Origin: Candidatus Chlorohelix allophototropha
Lineage (GTDB): Bacteria > Chloroflexota > Chloroflexia > Chloroheliales > Chloroheliaceae
DNA length: 64,000 bases
NCBI RefSeq assembly: GCF_030389965.1
Contig: NZ_CP128399.1
Span: 1,726,934-1,790,933, forward strand
Direction: 5' to 3'
Below are positions 17,237 through 26,951 of this stretch, piece after piece; within the stretch, counting starts at the first letter, position 1, and each line of letters starts with the position of its first letter. The notes under the pieces are model-generated. The model did no database searches and had not been told where the DNA came from. It saw nothing but the letters and a program-made list of their open reading frames with translations. A program made the translations under genes and the position numbers.

Positions 17237-19195
17237 ATGCGACGTCGGTTCCTCAAAACGCGAGCTTTAATTATTTACCTTGCGGTGGTTGGCATATTGC
17301 TGCTAGGCGCATATTATTCGCCTATCCTATTGCGCTCATCGCTTGAAAGTTATCTGCCTCTGGATATACAGGTAACTGCCCCACATTCTCTTACCGGAAC
17401 GGATGTCGGTCCTGATGCGCGTTCGGCGGGAACAACTAAGCCTCAGAGTGGGCGAGTTGTGCTGATTGTGGTCAACGGTTTGGGGGATGATGATTTCAGA
17501 GGCTTACCCGCGCTAAAACGACTGAAAGAAGGCGAGAATGGCGCAACTATCAGCGCCGGGGCGCGCCTTTTCTCCGGTTCTGTTCCGGCTGTAACGCCGG
17601 GTTTGGTAACGTTACTTACGGGAGCATCCCCTGAAATCACGGGTGGCTACAATCTGGATTATCCCTCTCCCACTACAACTTCACCTTCGCCAGCATATCA
17701 GCTTGAGCAGGTGGATAATCTTTTTGCCGCCTCCTTGCGTAGCAACAATACCACTGCCTTTTTCGGTTCAGCGCAGTGGCAAAGTGCTCTCAAGCCTGAA
17801 TGGGGCTATCAAGCTGCTTTTCCGGTTGAACAGCCCTCAAATGATGTAGCTGACGCAGTTTTGAATTTTCTCAAAAAGAAATCGGCGAACTTTACGCTGG
17901 TGCAATTGAGCGCGATGGGTTACGCTGCCAATGCTTTTAGCTCAAATTCTCCAGAATTTTCACAAGCACGCGAAAGTTTAAATACCGCTCTTATCCGCCT
18001 AACCAGCGATGACCAGATTGACCTTAGCCGTACTACTGTGCTTATTACAGGCGATTGGGATACGCTTATTAAAGCCGGAGATCGTTGGGCGATACCGCTA
18101 CTGATGGTCGGTCAGGCAGTACAACCCGGCGATTGGATTTGGGGCAAGCAGGAAGATGTAACCTCAACAATTGCGGCTCTACTCGGTATTGAGATGCCTC
18201 GTCAAAATATGGGGCGTATCCTGACCGGGATGCTGTCTATTCCGCCTGTAGATATGGCGGAGAAATTGCTGGCGTTAGTCGATCAACGTCAGAACCTGAG
18301 CCGAGCATATCGCGCTAGATTAGGTTTGCCGCTGCCGATTGCGGTAAATGAACCTTTGGCGGTTGATGCGGAAAAGAGCGTTAAGGTAGCCTCTCAGGAT
18401 TATCGGTTAGGTTTATATGATGATATTGAGGGCGTGATTGACCCGGTTTTGCGCTATACCCGCAACGATATGGGGCAAGCGCGTGAGGAATGGTATGCGC
18501 AGGCACGTTTACAACGGGGTGTGCTCTCGCTGGTATTGGTGCTAATACCGCTGGGTTACTTTTTCTACAGACGCAGCCTATTGTTGTGGCTTGCTTTTGG
18601 CGCAGCGCTGGCAGCCAGTGCTTTACCCTATCTTTTTTACGCTTTTCAAGGTCGTTCCTTTAGCTTTAATACGGCGCGGTTGGAGGCTTTACGTGATAGC
18701 AGCATCTGGAGAGCCGGATTTAGTTTATTGGTGGCGCTGGTGTTGCTGGCGCTTGCGTTCGATTGGGTGGAAAGACGGCAGCAAAAACTGGTAGGGCGGG
18801 TCGATTTGGATTATACGGTTATAACCGGTTTGCGAAAAGCGCCTTTCCCGGTAGCTCGGCTTTTCATGGCGTGTGTCTATTTGCTAGGCGGATTGCTCTA
18901 CTTTAGTGCATGGGTTTGGTGGGCATGGTATTATTGGCGCACCGGAATTTTCGGACCTTTTGGTCAGACTAACCCGCCTTTGCCGCCGGATTTATCCAGC
19001 AGTTTTCTACAATTTATGTCCTTGAACCATACTACCGGGTTTTTGATATGGATGTTGTTTGCTCCTGCAATCTTCATTGTGATATTCTGGCTCAAGCGAC
19101 GTTTGTTGGGTGAAGGTAGCAGCGAAGAGGAATCCCATGATATTCTGGCGAAATCACGCGCTAGAAGCACCGGCAAAGATATTATCAAAACCTAA
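17237..19195 (+). CDS. Membrane protein with an alkaline-phosphatase-like ectodomain
   Basis: A 652-residue protein: an N-terminal membrane anchor (about residues 9-30), an outward domain to about residue 430, then about four membrane helices (residues 430-630). The ectodomain opens with VVLIVVNGLGDDDFRGLPAL and has AVTPGLVTLLTGASPEITGG, the layout of phosphodiesterase/phosphoethanolamine-transferase proteins of the alkaline phosphatase superfamily; ALLGIEMPRQNMGRIL near residue 325 is the usual end of that domain. The nucleophile Thr region is kept, but the first metal-binding Asp is Asn (VNG for VDG) and the DHG motif reads GDWD, so catalysis is doubtful. It follows rodA and may work on envelope polymers. 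Confidence 0.7.
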   Translation: MRRRFLKTRALIIYLAVVGILLLGAYYSPILLRSSLESYLPLDIQVTAPHSLTGTDVGPDARSAGTTKPQSGRVVLIVVNGLGDDDFRGLPALKRLKEGENGATISAGARLFSGSVPAVTPGLVTLLTGASPEITGGYNLDYPSPTTTSPSPAYQLEQVDNLFAASLRSNNTTAFFGSAQWQSALKPEWGYQAAFPVEQPSNDVADAVLNFLKKKSANFTLVQLSAMGYAANAFSSNSPEFSQARESLNTALIRLTSDDQIDLSRTTVLITGDWDTLIKAGDRWAIPLLMVGQAVQPGDWIWGKQEDVTSTIAALLGIEMPRQNMGRILTGMLSIPPVDMAEKLLALVDQRQNLSRAYRARLGLPLPIAVNEPLAVDAEKSVKVASQDYRLGLYDDIEGVIDPVLRYTRNDMGQAREEWYAQARLQRGVLSLVLVLIPLGYFFYRRSLLLWLAFGAALAASALPYLFYAFQGRSFSFNTARLEALRDSSIWRAGFSLLVALVLLALAFDWVERRQQKLVGRVDLDYTVITGLRKAPFPVARLFMACVYLLGGLLYFSAWVWWAWYYWRTGIFGPFGQTNPPLPPDLSSSFLQFMSLNHTTGFLIWMLFAPAIFIVIFWLKRRLLGEGSSEEESHDILAKSRARSTGKDIIKT

Positions 19196-19218
19196 TTGGA
19201 AAAATATAAGGGGGAGAA

Positions 19219-19992
19219 ATGCGCTCCAATTTTGTCAAAGCAAAGTTGAAAAATGGCGAGCCTGCAATTGGTCTGTGGCATAATTTACCGGGTCTTAACA
19301 ATGCTCGTTTGCTGGCGTATGTCGGTTTTGATTGGGTGGTGGTGGATTTTGAACATGCTCCGCAGAACCCGGCTTTGCTGACAGAAACGGTTGCCGCAAT
19401 CGCAGGGGCGGGAGTCAGTGCGCCGTTAGTTCGCCTACCCTTCAATAGCGTTGAGTGGTTTAAATGGTCGCTGGATGCCGGAGCATGGGGCGTAATTGTG
19501 CCTATGGTAGAAACTCGGCAGGAAGCAGAACAGGCAGTTAGTTGGAGTAAATATCCACCACTGGGTACGCGCAGTTTTGGTGGTTCAATGGCATGCCTTA
19601 GCTTTAGTACAACTGATCGTCAGGAGTATCTCACCAAAGCCAATGATGAAATCCTAGTAGCGTTGCAGATTGAGAGCGCGAAAGGTTTGGCGAACGTGGA
19701 AGAGATTTTGAGCGTTCCCGGTGTAGATGTAGCTTTTGTAGGACCAAATGATTTGCATGGTTCGCTTGGTTTGCCGCCTAGCAACGAAGGCGCAGAGCCT
19801 GAGTTTGTGGCAGCGTTGGAAAAAATCAAAGCGGCAGCCCGCAAGTATAATGTAGCCTTAGGTATGTTTTGCAGTAACGGTGATACAGCGGCGCAGCGTA
19901 TTCGGGAAGGCTTTCAGATGGTTAACGCTACCAGCGATGCTTCCAGCTTGCTAACTGCGGCGACTCAGAATCTTCAAAAAGCGCGAGGCTAA
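19219..19992 (+). CDS. HpcH/HpaI-family class II aldolase
   Basis: A 257-residue 2-oxo-acid aldolase of the HpcH/HpaI type (TIM-barrel fold, divalent metal). Family marks: GLWHNLPG, VVVDFEHAPQ (base His about residue 46), VPMVETRQEAEQ, QIESAKGLANVEEI (metal-binding Glu) and VAFVGPNDLHGSLG (metal-binding Asp). Members cleave compounds such as 4-hydroxy-2-oxo-heptanedioate or 2-keto-3-deoxysugar acids to pyruvate or pyruvate-like products; no aromatic or sugar-acid pathway genes flank it, so the substrate stays open. Confidence 0.88.
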   Translation: MRSNFVKAKLKNGEPAIGLWHNLPGLNNARLLAYVGFDWVVVDFEHAPQNPALLTETVAAIAGAGVSAPLVRLPFNSVEWFKWSLDAGAWGVIVPMVETRQEAEQAVSWSKYPPLGTRSFGGSMACLSFSTTDRQEYLTKANDEILVALQIESAKGLANVEEILSVPGVDVAFVGPNDLHGSLGLPPSNEGAEPEFVAALEKIKAAARKYNVALGMFCSNGDTAAQRIREGFQMVNATSDASSLLTAATQNLQKARG

Positions 19993-20030
19993 GCTAACTA
20001 TCCCTTTTTTCAAGTAGGCGGGAGAGAGAG

Positions 20031-21371
20031 ATGCCACTTTATAACCGACTGGCAGCACAGGCGGAGCAGTTATTGTTGTACCGCGATGTTTTAAATGATG
20101 TAATCGGGCAAAACTTTCTTAAACTATTGCGGCTCTACTCTTATGCCGGCGCTCAGCCGGATGAGGTTGGTACGGTTTATACCGAACTTTTCGGACTCCT
20201 GACCAATGAAGCCGAGTTTTATGAGGGTGAGATTGTCGGAGATGTGTGGCAGAACCATCTGTTGGATCGAATACTGGACTCCAAAAACCCCTTCAGCCTT
20301 AAAGCGGGACGTGAAATAGCGCCTAGCACCCGCCAAGCTACTTTGCGAGACATGGCTTTGCTTCGCAAGTTTTTTATTCTCAGTTCTGCCGTTATTGCGG
20401 ACGAAGCGCGTCGTATTCTGGATGAACCTTTGTTACCATCGTGGGATCACTTTAACCCGGCAAGCGCCAGCCCTACCCCCCAAGACTCCCCGCGCTTGGC
20501 TTTCAAGAAGAAGTTTGCGGTTAGTCACGATTGGAGCGCGTTAGCGATCGAACTAGAACAGCATTATGTTCATCAGGGCGTGGATGATTTGGCGCGTTAT
20601 TATGGCTTTCGCTGGCAACGTCCTCAAGCAATGCTTGAACCTGTGCCGGACATTGACCCTATTCGCCTTGAGGAATTGGTAGGCTATTCAAATGAGCAAG
20701 CGGTGATTGTGCAAAACACGGCGCAATTTTTAGCAGGGCTTCCCGCTAACAATGTGCTACTTTACGGGGCGCGTGGGACGGGAAAAAGCTCAACGGTAAA
20801 AGGCTTACTCAATCGCTACGGTTCGCAAGGTTTGCGCTTAATCGAGGTTCATAAGGATTGGTTGAGCGACTACCCACAAATTGCCAAGATGGTGAGAGGT
20901 AGGCGCGAGAAATTCATCCTGTTTGTGGATGATTTGTCCTTTGAGGAAGACGAGGTTTCCTACAAAGACCTTAAAGCCTTATTGGAAGGCACAATAGAGG
21001 CGCGTCCTTCTAACTTGCTGATATATGCTACCTCCAATCGTCGCCATCTTATCCGCGAGCAATTCAGCGATAACCCCGGTGCAGGGCAGCAGGAAGAAAT
21101 AGCTGCATGGGATACGGTGGAAGAAAAGCTCTCTTTGAGCGATCGCTTCGGCTTGATTGTCACTTTCGTAACGCCAAGCCAGCAAAAATATATCGAAATT
21201 GTTTTTTCGCTGGCAGCTAACACCGGGATTGAGATGGAAAGAGAGGATTTGCGCCGCCGCGCTTTGCAATGGGAGTTGAGCCATAGCGGACGAAGTGGGC
21301 GCGTAGCTCGTCAGTTTATAGATCATCTCAACGGGCAAATCGTGCTATCACGTCAAAATTTGAAGCAATAA
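20031..21371 (+). CDS. DUF815 family AAA-type ATPase
   Basis: A 446-residue protein with a non-catalytic N-terminal half and an AAA+ core: Walker A LLYGARGTGKSSTV near residue 243, Walker B KFILFVDDLSFEEDE near 295, sensor-like LIYATSNRRHLI near 330, and LSLSDRFGLIVTF near 365. This order is diagnostic of DUF815, a conserved bacterial family with no settled role. GGGAGAGAG precedes the ATG. Last of the rodA-led plus-strand run. Confidence 0.88.
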   Translation: MPLYNRLAAQAEQLLLYRDVLNDVIGQNFLKLLRLYSYAGAQPDEVGTVYTELFGLLTNEAEFYEGEIVGDVWQNHLLDRILDSKNPFSLKAGREIAPSTRQATLRDMALLRKFFILSSAVIADEARRILDEPLLPSWDHFNPASASPTPQDSPRLAFKKKFAVSHDWSALAIELEQHYVHQGVDDLARYYGFRWQRPQAMLEPVPDIDPIRLEELVGYSNEQAVIVQNTAQFLAGLPANNVLLYGARGTGKSSTVKGLLNRYGSQGLRLIEVHKDWLSDYPQIAKMVRGRREKFILFVDDLSFEEDEVSYKDLKALLEGTIEARPSNLLIYATSNRRHLIREQFSDNPGAGQQEEIAAWDTVEEKLSLSDRFGLIVTFVTPSQQKYIEIVFSLAANTGIEMEREDLRRRALQWELSHSGRSGRVARQFIDHLNGQIVLSRQNLKQ

Positions 21372-21405
21372 AAAAAAGCCCCCTCAAATATTACCGTAGG
21401 GGGCT
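21369..21405 (-). terminator. Terminator of the etf operon
   Basis: On the minus strand, arms 21405-21398 and 21384-21377 form an 8-pair stem (AGCCCCCT with AGGGGGCT) followed by about eight U residues. It ends the Fe-S oxidoreductase transcript; on the plus strand it lacks a U tract. Confidence 0.85.
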
Positions 21406-21426
21406 GAAAAACTTCTTAGAAAAAGC

Positions 21427-23598
21427 TTATTCCGGTTTAGCCATTGGAAGGGCTTTTTTGTTTTTGCTGAGCATTACCAGTTCGGTAATATCCTGCACTT
21501 TGATCTTTTCCTCCAATTGGCGACCCTTGATACCGTCCTCAAACATCGAGATGCAGAATGGGCAAGATGCTGCCACTACTTCTGCGCCGGTATCGGCGGC
21601 TTCCTGTACTCGAGTCTGGTTTACGCGGGTGCCGATTTTCTCTTCCATCCAAGCTTGACCACCACCCGCTCCGCAACAGAAACTTTTGTCGCGGTTACGC
21701 GGCATTTCAGAGAGCTCCAACTTTTTCACACCGTTACCGAGGCTGTTCAAGGTATAACGCGGTGCATCATAAATATCGTTGTAGCGTCCGAGGTAGCAAG
21801 GGTCATGGTAGGTCACTTTATCGGTGTCCAATCCATCTCCTGCCTTGATGCGGCCTTCTTCGATGAGTTGTGCCACCAACTTGGAGTGATGTACCACTTC
21901 AAAATTGCCACCAAATTCAGGATACTCGTTTTTGATAGTGTTGAAGCAGTGCGGGCAGCCTGTCACAATCTTTTTGAATTTATGGCTTTCTTTGTAGGCG
22001 TTCAATATTTCGATATTTTGCTGGGCGAGGGTTGCAAATAGATACTCGTTGCCCATACGGCGCGCTGCGTCTCCGGTGCAACTTTCTTCCTTGCCCAAAA
22101 TACCCCACTTGATGCCTGCTTCGTCCATCAACAACGCCAAGTTAACCGAAATCTTCTTGTTGCGGTTGTCGAAACTGCCCATACAACCGACCCAGAACAA
22201 CACCTCGATTCCCTCATCCTCATCAATTTCAGCCATTTGGCGGTGTTGTAGGTGTTCGGGCAAGCTCTTAAGCCAATCGGCGCGTTCTTTGTTATTAATT
22301 TGCCATGGGTTACTGTTACGCTCTAGGTTGTTAAACACTGGCGTAATCTCTTTCGGGAAATCGCTTTCCTGCATAACCAAATATCGGCGCATATCTACGA
22401 TTTTTGGCACATGTTCTATAAACACCGGGCACTCGGTCATACAGGCGCGGCAGGTAGTGCAAGCCCATAATTCCTCATGGCTGGTAAGCCCACCTACCAG
22501 CGGCGGCAATTCCCCATGTCCGCTCTTGCCTGATTCACCACCGCTATCTGCTGCTCCGGTGGTTTCTTCGGCAGGCATTTTATGACCAACAAACCCTAAC
22601 CCACTTTGCATAAAGAGTTCGGTTTTCAGATCAATGATGATTTTCTTAGGGTTTAGCGGCTTTCCGGTCAGATTAGCCGGACATACGGAGGTACAACGTC
22701 CACACTCGGTACAGCTATAGGTATCCAGCAAGTCTCTCCAAGTAAAATCTTCTATCTTAGAAGCGCCGATGGGTTTTTCTTCTTCCATGCGCTTTTCTAG
22801 CTCATCGGTATTTCCATAGCTACGGAGTTTACCTTTTGCGCCGAGATTCTGAAAATAAGTGGTGAAGAAACTGCCGAGCAAGTGCAAATGTTTGGAGGAA
22901 GGTAGATACGCTAGGAACGAGAAAAATACTGCCATATGCGCCCACCATGTGACAGACCAAAGTATGCCTGCAAAATCCCGCACACTTTGGGTTGCTTCGG
23001 TAGGAGTGGGCCAATTACCGGAGGATGGGATTAATAGCTCACCCAAACGCCTTCCTATAGGCGCGTAACCGTGTTCGGCTATGGGGTTGGCTCGCCATGC
23101 AAAGGCTTCGGCAAATAACAACGTAAGCACAACTCCGGCGATAAGACCTAGAATAATCCACGCATCAGTAGTTGTGGTCAATACCTTTGGTTTTACAAAG
23201 GCACGGCGAATGGCAAAATAAACTAGCGAAATAATTACCAACGCTAGAAATATATCCAGCAAGATGGCAAAGGGGCGTGAGTCGAGCAGCGGAATTGCGA
23301 TTCCGGTTAGACCCTGAAAAATAAACTCAATCAACCCGAACTGAATTATTAAAAAGCCCCAAAAAGTGAGGGTATGCGCCAAGCCGGGCCAGAACCTGCG
23401 CCAGAGCCTTTCCTGAAGTAATACGCCCTTGACGAATAACCAGATTCGTTTGCCGGGTTGGTCAAAGCGATTCTCATTTTGACCCTGTTTTAGTACGTTT
23501 ACCAGCTTTATCACACGGGCAACGAAGAAATATATCGCTGCGCCTGCCAGTAAAACAAAGATTATACGACCTATCCAACTCTCGTTAGGAGCGTTCAT
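21427..23598 (-). CDS. Membrane Fe-S oxidoreductase, probable ETF:menaquinone oxidoreductase
   Basis: A 723-residue protein. Residues 1 to about 270 hold about six membrane helices of the NarI/DsrM-like haem-binding type. Residues about 290-430 hold two [4Fe-4S] ferredoxin motifs (CTECGRCTSVCPAN and CTTCRACMTECPVF). The C-terminal 300 residues are an HdrD-like domain with two cysteine-rich CCG motifs; the second is intact (FCCGAGGGQAWMEE), the first reads ESCTGDAARR. This architecture is known for EMO-type proteins that pass electrons from ETF to menaquinone. It shares a strand and spacing with etfB and etfA, which supports that role. Confidence 0.85.
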   Translation of the reverse strand: MNAPNESWIGRIIFVLLAGAAIYFFVARVIKLVNVLKQGQNENRFDQPGKRIWLFVKGVLLQERLWRRFWPGLAHTLTFWGFLIIQFGLIEFIFQGLTGIAIPLLDSRPFAILLDIFLALVIISLVYFAIRRAFVKPKVLTTTTDAWIILGLIAGVVLTLLFAEAFAWRANPIAEHGYAPIGRRLGELLIPSSGNWPTPTEATQSVRDFAGILWSVTWWAHMAVFFSFLAYLPSSKHLHLLGSFFTTYFQNLGAKGKLRSYGNTDELEKRMEEEKPIGASKIEDFTWRDLLDTYSCTECGRCTSVCPANLTGKPLNPKKIIIDLKTELFMQSGLGFVGHKMPAEETTGAADSGGESGKSGHGELPPLVGGLTSHEELWACTTCRACMTECPVFIEHVPKIVDMRRYLVMQESDFPKEITPVFNNLERNSNPWQINNKERADWLKSLPEHLQHRQMAEIDEDEGIEVLFWVGCMGSFDNRNKKISVNLALLMDEAGIKWGILGKEESCTGDAARRMGNEYLFATLAQQNIEILNAYKESHKFKKIVTGCPHCFNTIKNEYPEFGGNFEVVHHSKLVAQLIEEGRIKAGDGLDTDKVTYHDPCYLGRYNDIYDAPRYTLNSLGNGVKKLELSEMPRNRDKSFCCGAGGGQAWMEEKIGTRVNQTRVQEAADTGAEVVAASCPFCISMFEDGIKGRQLEEKIKVQDITELVMLSKNKKALPMAKPE

Positions 23599-23643
23599 CG
23601 CTCAAGTCCTCTCTATGGGCATCCCTGCTTGTGTAGAATTAAT

Positions 23644-23874
23644 CTACTGCTTTGGGCGCTTAAAAATAAGGTATATACCGGCGGTAATACCATCTATAAG
23701 ACTGACCGGGCTGGCGGATACCAGTTCCCAGCCTAATTCTCCCAGTTTGGTTGTATATGAATTATGCTCGGCGACCAGCTTGTTAGGTCCTCCGGCAATT
23801 GCGGAGTCAAAGCTTTTGGGACCGTCGGGTGATTGGATTTTTGCCGGTAGAAAAGCGTGAAAGTATTCCCACAT
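23644..23874 (-). CDS. Small DUF4177-like protein
   Basis: A 76-residue protein whose start MWEYF and end LGELGWELVSASPV ... GIYLIFKRP match the DUF4177 pattern (small alpha-beta proteins of unknown role). The ATG at 23874 is preferred to a TTG two codons earlier because it gives the canonical opening; neither has a clear ribosome site. It lies between etfA and the membrane Fe-S gene. Confidence 0.7.
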   Translation of the reverse strand: MWEYFHAFLPAKIQSPDGPKSFDSAIAGGPNKLVAEHNSYTTKLGELGWELVSASPVSLIDGITAGIYLIFKRPKQ

Positions 23875-23894
23875 AAGCAATCCAATTATTTGAG

Positions 23895-23918
23895 GCGCGG
23901 GACAAAAACGCCCCGCGC
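23895..23918 (-). other. Intercistronic GC hairpin after etfA
   Basis: A seven-pair all-GC stem (GCGCGGG at 23895-23901 with CCCGCGC at 23912-23918) lies between etfA and the small gene. There is no following U tract, so it could stabilise the upstream etf message rather than terminate it. Confidence 0.4.
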
Positions 23919-23929
23919 TTGAATGAAGT

Positions 23930-24895
23930 TTAGCCCCTGCGCTTTTTCAGTTCTTCGGTTAGCGCCGGGAGAATTTTCAGGCTATCCCCTACAATGCCGA
24001 GGTCTGACACCTTAAAGATAGGGGCTTCCTCGTCTGTATTGATAGCAATAATGTTTTTGGAGCCTTTCATACCAACGGTATGTTGAATCGCTCCGCTGAT
24101 GCCGACCGCAATATACACGTTGGGTTTAACGGTTTTGCCCGTCTGCCCCACCTGCATACTGTACGATACCCAACCGCTATCCACTACGGCGCGAGTAGCG
24201 CCCACCGCTGCGTTAAGAGGCTCGGCAAGTTTGTGAAGTAGCTCGAAGTTCTTCGCATCTTTCAAACCACGTCCGCCACTGATAACCACGTTGGCTTCTT
24301 CGAGGCTTGGACCTTCGCTCTTTTCCATGACGGTTTCAAGAATACGGGCGCGCTTGCTTTTATCGGAAGGAGTGAAGCTTATTTTTTCCACCGTTGGCAC
24401 AGCCGCACCTTCCAACTTTTCGGCAGCAAAGGTTTTGGGTTTTACCATTACCAATGGAGCGTTGCTAGGGGAGGTAACATCAACAATAGTTGTGGCACTA
24501 TACCATGGAACGGTAACTTTAAGTGCGCCCCCCTCAAAGCTGATTTCACCCGCATCGGTTATCACGCCACTACCCAGTTTTGCGTTTACCCGTCCTGCTA
24601 TATCACGCCCATCATATGTTCCGCCGATTAAAACCAGCGAAGGAGCGATTTGCTCAATCAGATAAGCCAGTGTTTCCGCGCCGGGTTCAGCAAGATAGGT
24701 TGTATAGGCGGCATCCTCGCTGATCAGCACAGTTTGCGCCCCATACTCGCCCAATATTGCTGCTTGCGCCCCTGCGCCGGTTCCCAATACTACTGCTGTC
24801 ACTTCGCCCAGAGTACGGGCTTTAGAGACCAATTCCAGCGCGACTTTCTGTACCACGCCTTCTTTGAGTTCTGCAAGTACCAGAATCTTTGCCAT
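23930..24895 (-). CDS. etfA: Electron transfer flavoprotein alpha subunit
   Basis: A 321-residue EtfA. Its C-terminal FAD domain carries [20 protein letters not shown] (near residue 205), [31 protein letters not shown] and [20 protein letters not shown], closing with NTDEEAPIF. These bind FAD. It pairs with EtfB to carry electrons from flavoprotein dehydrogenases. Fifteen bases separate it from etfB upstream. Confidence 0.95.
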   Translation of the reverse strand: MAKILVLAELKEGVVQKVALELVSKARTLGEVTAVVLGTGAGAQAAILGEYGAQTVLISEDAAYTTYLAEPGAETLAYLIEQIAPSLVLIGGTYDGRDIAGRVNAKLGSGVITDAGEISFEGGALKVTVPWYSATTIVDVTSPSNAPLVMVKPKTFAAEKLEGAAVPTVEKISFTPSDKSKRARILETVMEKSEGPSLEEANVVISGGRGLKDAKNFELLHKLAEPLNAAVGATRAVVDSGWVSYSMQVGQTGKTVKPNVYIAVGISGAIQHTVGMKGSKNIIAINTDEEAPIFKVSDLGIVGDSLKILPALTEELKKRRG

Positions 24896-24909
24896 TTTTG
24901 CCCGCTCCT

Positions 24910-25689
24910 CTAAATAACTTTAAGCTTTTGCAGATAATCGGCAATTGCTACCGCTGCGTTTCCATCATCTTTGATAAGAACACCGGCTTGACGCTGTGGA
25001 GCAGGATTCCAACCCAATACCCGCTCTTTTGCGCCCGCAGAACCAACTTCAGAGGTGGCAAAGCCAAGATCGGCGGCGGTTAGGGTTTCTACCGGCTTCT
25101 TTTTAGCTTGCATAATACCTTTTAAAGCGGGATAGCGCGGTTCGTTGATGCTGCCGGTTACGGTTACTAACGCTGGCAAACTGGCTTCAACCGTCTGGTA
25201 ACCGCCCTCAATCTGGCGCTGAATTGTCGCTTTGCCGTTTTCCACCGTCAGTTTCTTGGCAAAAGTGAGTTGAGGAATATCCAATAATTGCGCAATACCG
25301 GCGGGGACTATGCCGGTGTAGGCATCACTACTTTCAGTAGCGCAAATAACCAGATCAGGATTTACTCGTTTTATTGCGGCTGCCAGAATACGAGCGGTAG
25401 TTAGTGCATCGCTACCTGACAACGCCGGGTCGCTGATATGAATTGCTTTATCTGCGCCCATCGCCAAGCCGCGCCTGATGGCTTCAATAGCTCGGTCAGG
25501 TCCCATCGAAACGAGCGTGATTTCTCCACCCTGCGCTTCAATCAGTTGGAGAGCTGCTTCGATACCATATTCATCTGCCGGGTCGAGTTCGGCATCTACA
25601 CCTTCACGTACGATTCGGAGGGTGTTTGGGTCAATTTTGTTGGTTCCGGTGGTAATGGGAACCTGTTTTACACAGACAACGATTTTCAA
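24910..25689 (-). CDS. etfB: Electron transfer flavoprotein beta subunit
   Basis: A 259-residue EtfB with the family opening MKIVVCVKQVP, the nucleotide-binding region AIEAIRRGLAMGADKAIHI (about residue 85) and the signature VTGSINEPRYPALKGIMQAKKKP (about residue 190). Sequence alone does not show a bifurcating-type FAD site. First gene of the etfB-etfA-DUF4177-EMO operon. Confidence 0.95.
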   Translation of the reverse strand: MKIVVCVKQVPITTGTNKIDPNTLRIVREGVDAELDPADEYGIEAALQLIEAQGGEITLVSMGPDRAIEAIRRGLAMGADKAIHISDPALSGSDALTTARILAAAIKRVNPDLVICATESSDAYTGIVPAGIAQLLDIPQLTFAKKLTVENGKATIQRQIEGGYQTVEASLPALVTVTGSINEPRYPALKGIMQAKKKPVETLTAADLGFATSEVGSAGAKERVLGWNPAPQRQAGVLIKDDGNAAVAIADYLQKLKVI

Positions 25690-26127
25690 CTTATTCCTCC
25701 AGCTTTTAGAACCTCAAACTCGCAATTTGTAGCTTGAGCATGGCAACTTTGCCGAAAGCTAATTCAATTATTATATCAGGGGTTTAAGCAAATGGGTACA
25801 TTAAAAAGACCTTGAAGAAATGAGGCTCGGAGAATTCAGATAGAACATACTTTTGATTGTGCAAAAGGATACTAGCATAATCTATAGGTAAAGTCAATTT
25901 AAAAGAGCCTACTTTCTATATTTGGCAACTGTATAACAGCCGAATCTACTCATTTAAGCCTATGCTATAGCTCTCGAAAGCTGTGTCAAAGGCTGGTTTA
26001 AACCAAAGGACACTATAGCAAAAGATGAGAAACCGCCTTGAAAGCTATTTTCTGTTATAATCAATCCCGAATATTGCTGAGATTTCAAGAATTTAGAGGG
26101 CAATTTACGCCTGCTGAGGAGAGAAAC
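25690..26127. other. Intergenic region between divergent etfB and purQ
   Basis: No gene is visible. It contains a perfect 12-base palindrome TGGTTTAAACCA (25994-26005) and a TATAAT -10 element at 26056-26061 reading toward purQ, without a good -35. Confidence 0.45.
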
Positions 26128-26907
26128 GTGCAGTCTCAAAAAGTTCGGGTGTTGGTGTTACGTACCGCCGGAATTAACTGCGATCAGGAAATGGTTGAAG
26201 CCTGGCGCTATGTGGGCGCACAGGTTGACCTGAAACATATCAATGAAGTTGCCGATAAAGATTCGATCAAAACCCTCGAACGATACCAGATAATGGCTAT
26301 ACCCGGTGGCTTTTCCTACGGAGATGATCTGGGAGCCGGTAAACTGATGGCGAACGAGCTGATGTTTCGGATGAGAGAAGCCTTTTTAGCATTTGTAGCG
26401 GCTGGAAAGCCTTTGATTGGTATTTGTAACGGGTTTCAGATTTTGGCAAAAGCTGGTTTGTTTGGAGATCTAACGCTGACTAACAACGCCTCCGGCAAAT
26501 TCGAGTGTCGTTGGGTGCATTTGAAGGTTGAACCTGACAGCAATTGCATTTTTACCAAAGGTTTGGACAAGCTTTATCTGCCGGTAGCACATGGCGAAGG
26601 GCGGGTAGTGGTAAAAGATAATTCAACTTTGTCGGAAATTGAAAAGAACCGCCAAATTGCTCTACGCTACACCGATGAATTTGGCAACGCACCGGAATAT
26701 CCCGACAACCCGAACGGGTCGGTAGCGCATATCGCAGGCACTAGCAATAGCAAAGGCACCGTCTTTGGCTTGATGCCGCACCCCGAACGTTTTATTTCCC
26801 CTGTCAATCACCCGCGTTGGTCTCGCATCAAGGGCAGCGAAGGCGAAATCCAAGAGGGAGATGGCGCGAAAATATTCCGCAACGCGATTGAATACGTTGC
26901 CGGATAA
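26128..26907 (+). CDS. purQ: Phosphoribosylformylglycinamidine synthase, glutaminase subunit
   Basis: PurQ releases ammonia from glutamine for FGAM synthesis in purine biosynthesis, with PurL and PurS. The class I glutaminase triad is visible: Cys in IGICNGFQIL, His and Glu in MPHPERF. GIPGGFSYGDDLGAGK (here IPGGFSYGDDLGAG) is the family signature. The start is GTG at 26128, with TGAGGAGAG before it, giving 259 residues; an upstream ATG at 26038 lies before the likely -10 element (26056-26061) and adds a non-conserved leader. purS and purL are not adjacent. Confidence 0.93.
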   Translation: MQSQKVRVLVLRTAGINCDQEMVEAWRYVGAQVDLKHINEVADKDSIKTLERYQIMAIPGGFSYGDDLGAGKLMANELMFRMREAFLAFVAAGKPLIGICNGFQILAKAGLFGDLTLTNNASGKFECRWVHLKVEPDSNCIFTKGLDKLYLPVAHGEGRVVVKDNSTLSEIEKNRQIALRYTDEFGNAPEYPDNPNGSVAHIAGTSNSKGTVFGLMPHPERFISPVNHPRWSRIKGSEGEIQEGDGAKIFRNAIEYVAG

Positions 26908-26951
26908 AGGTTTCCTCATTTCAATGAAGCAGTAAAAGAGGTAGTAAAGCA

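Noticed and set aside
26038-26127. Longer PurQ from ATG at 26038
   Set aside because: The extra 30 residues are not PurQ-like, lie before the likely -10 element, and GTG 26128 has a strong ribosome site.
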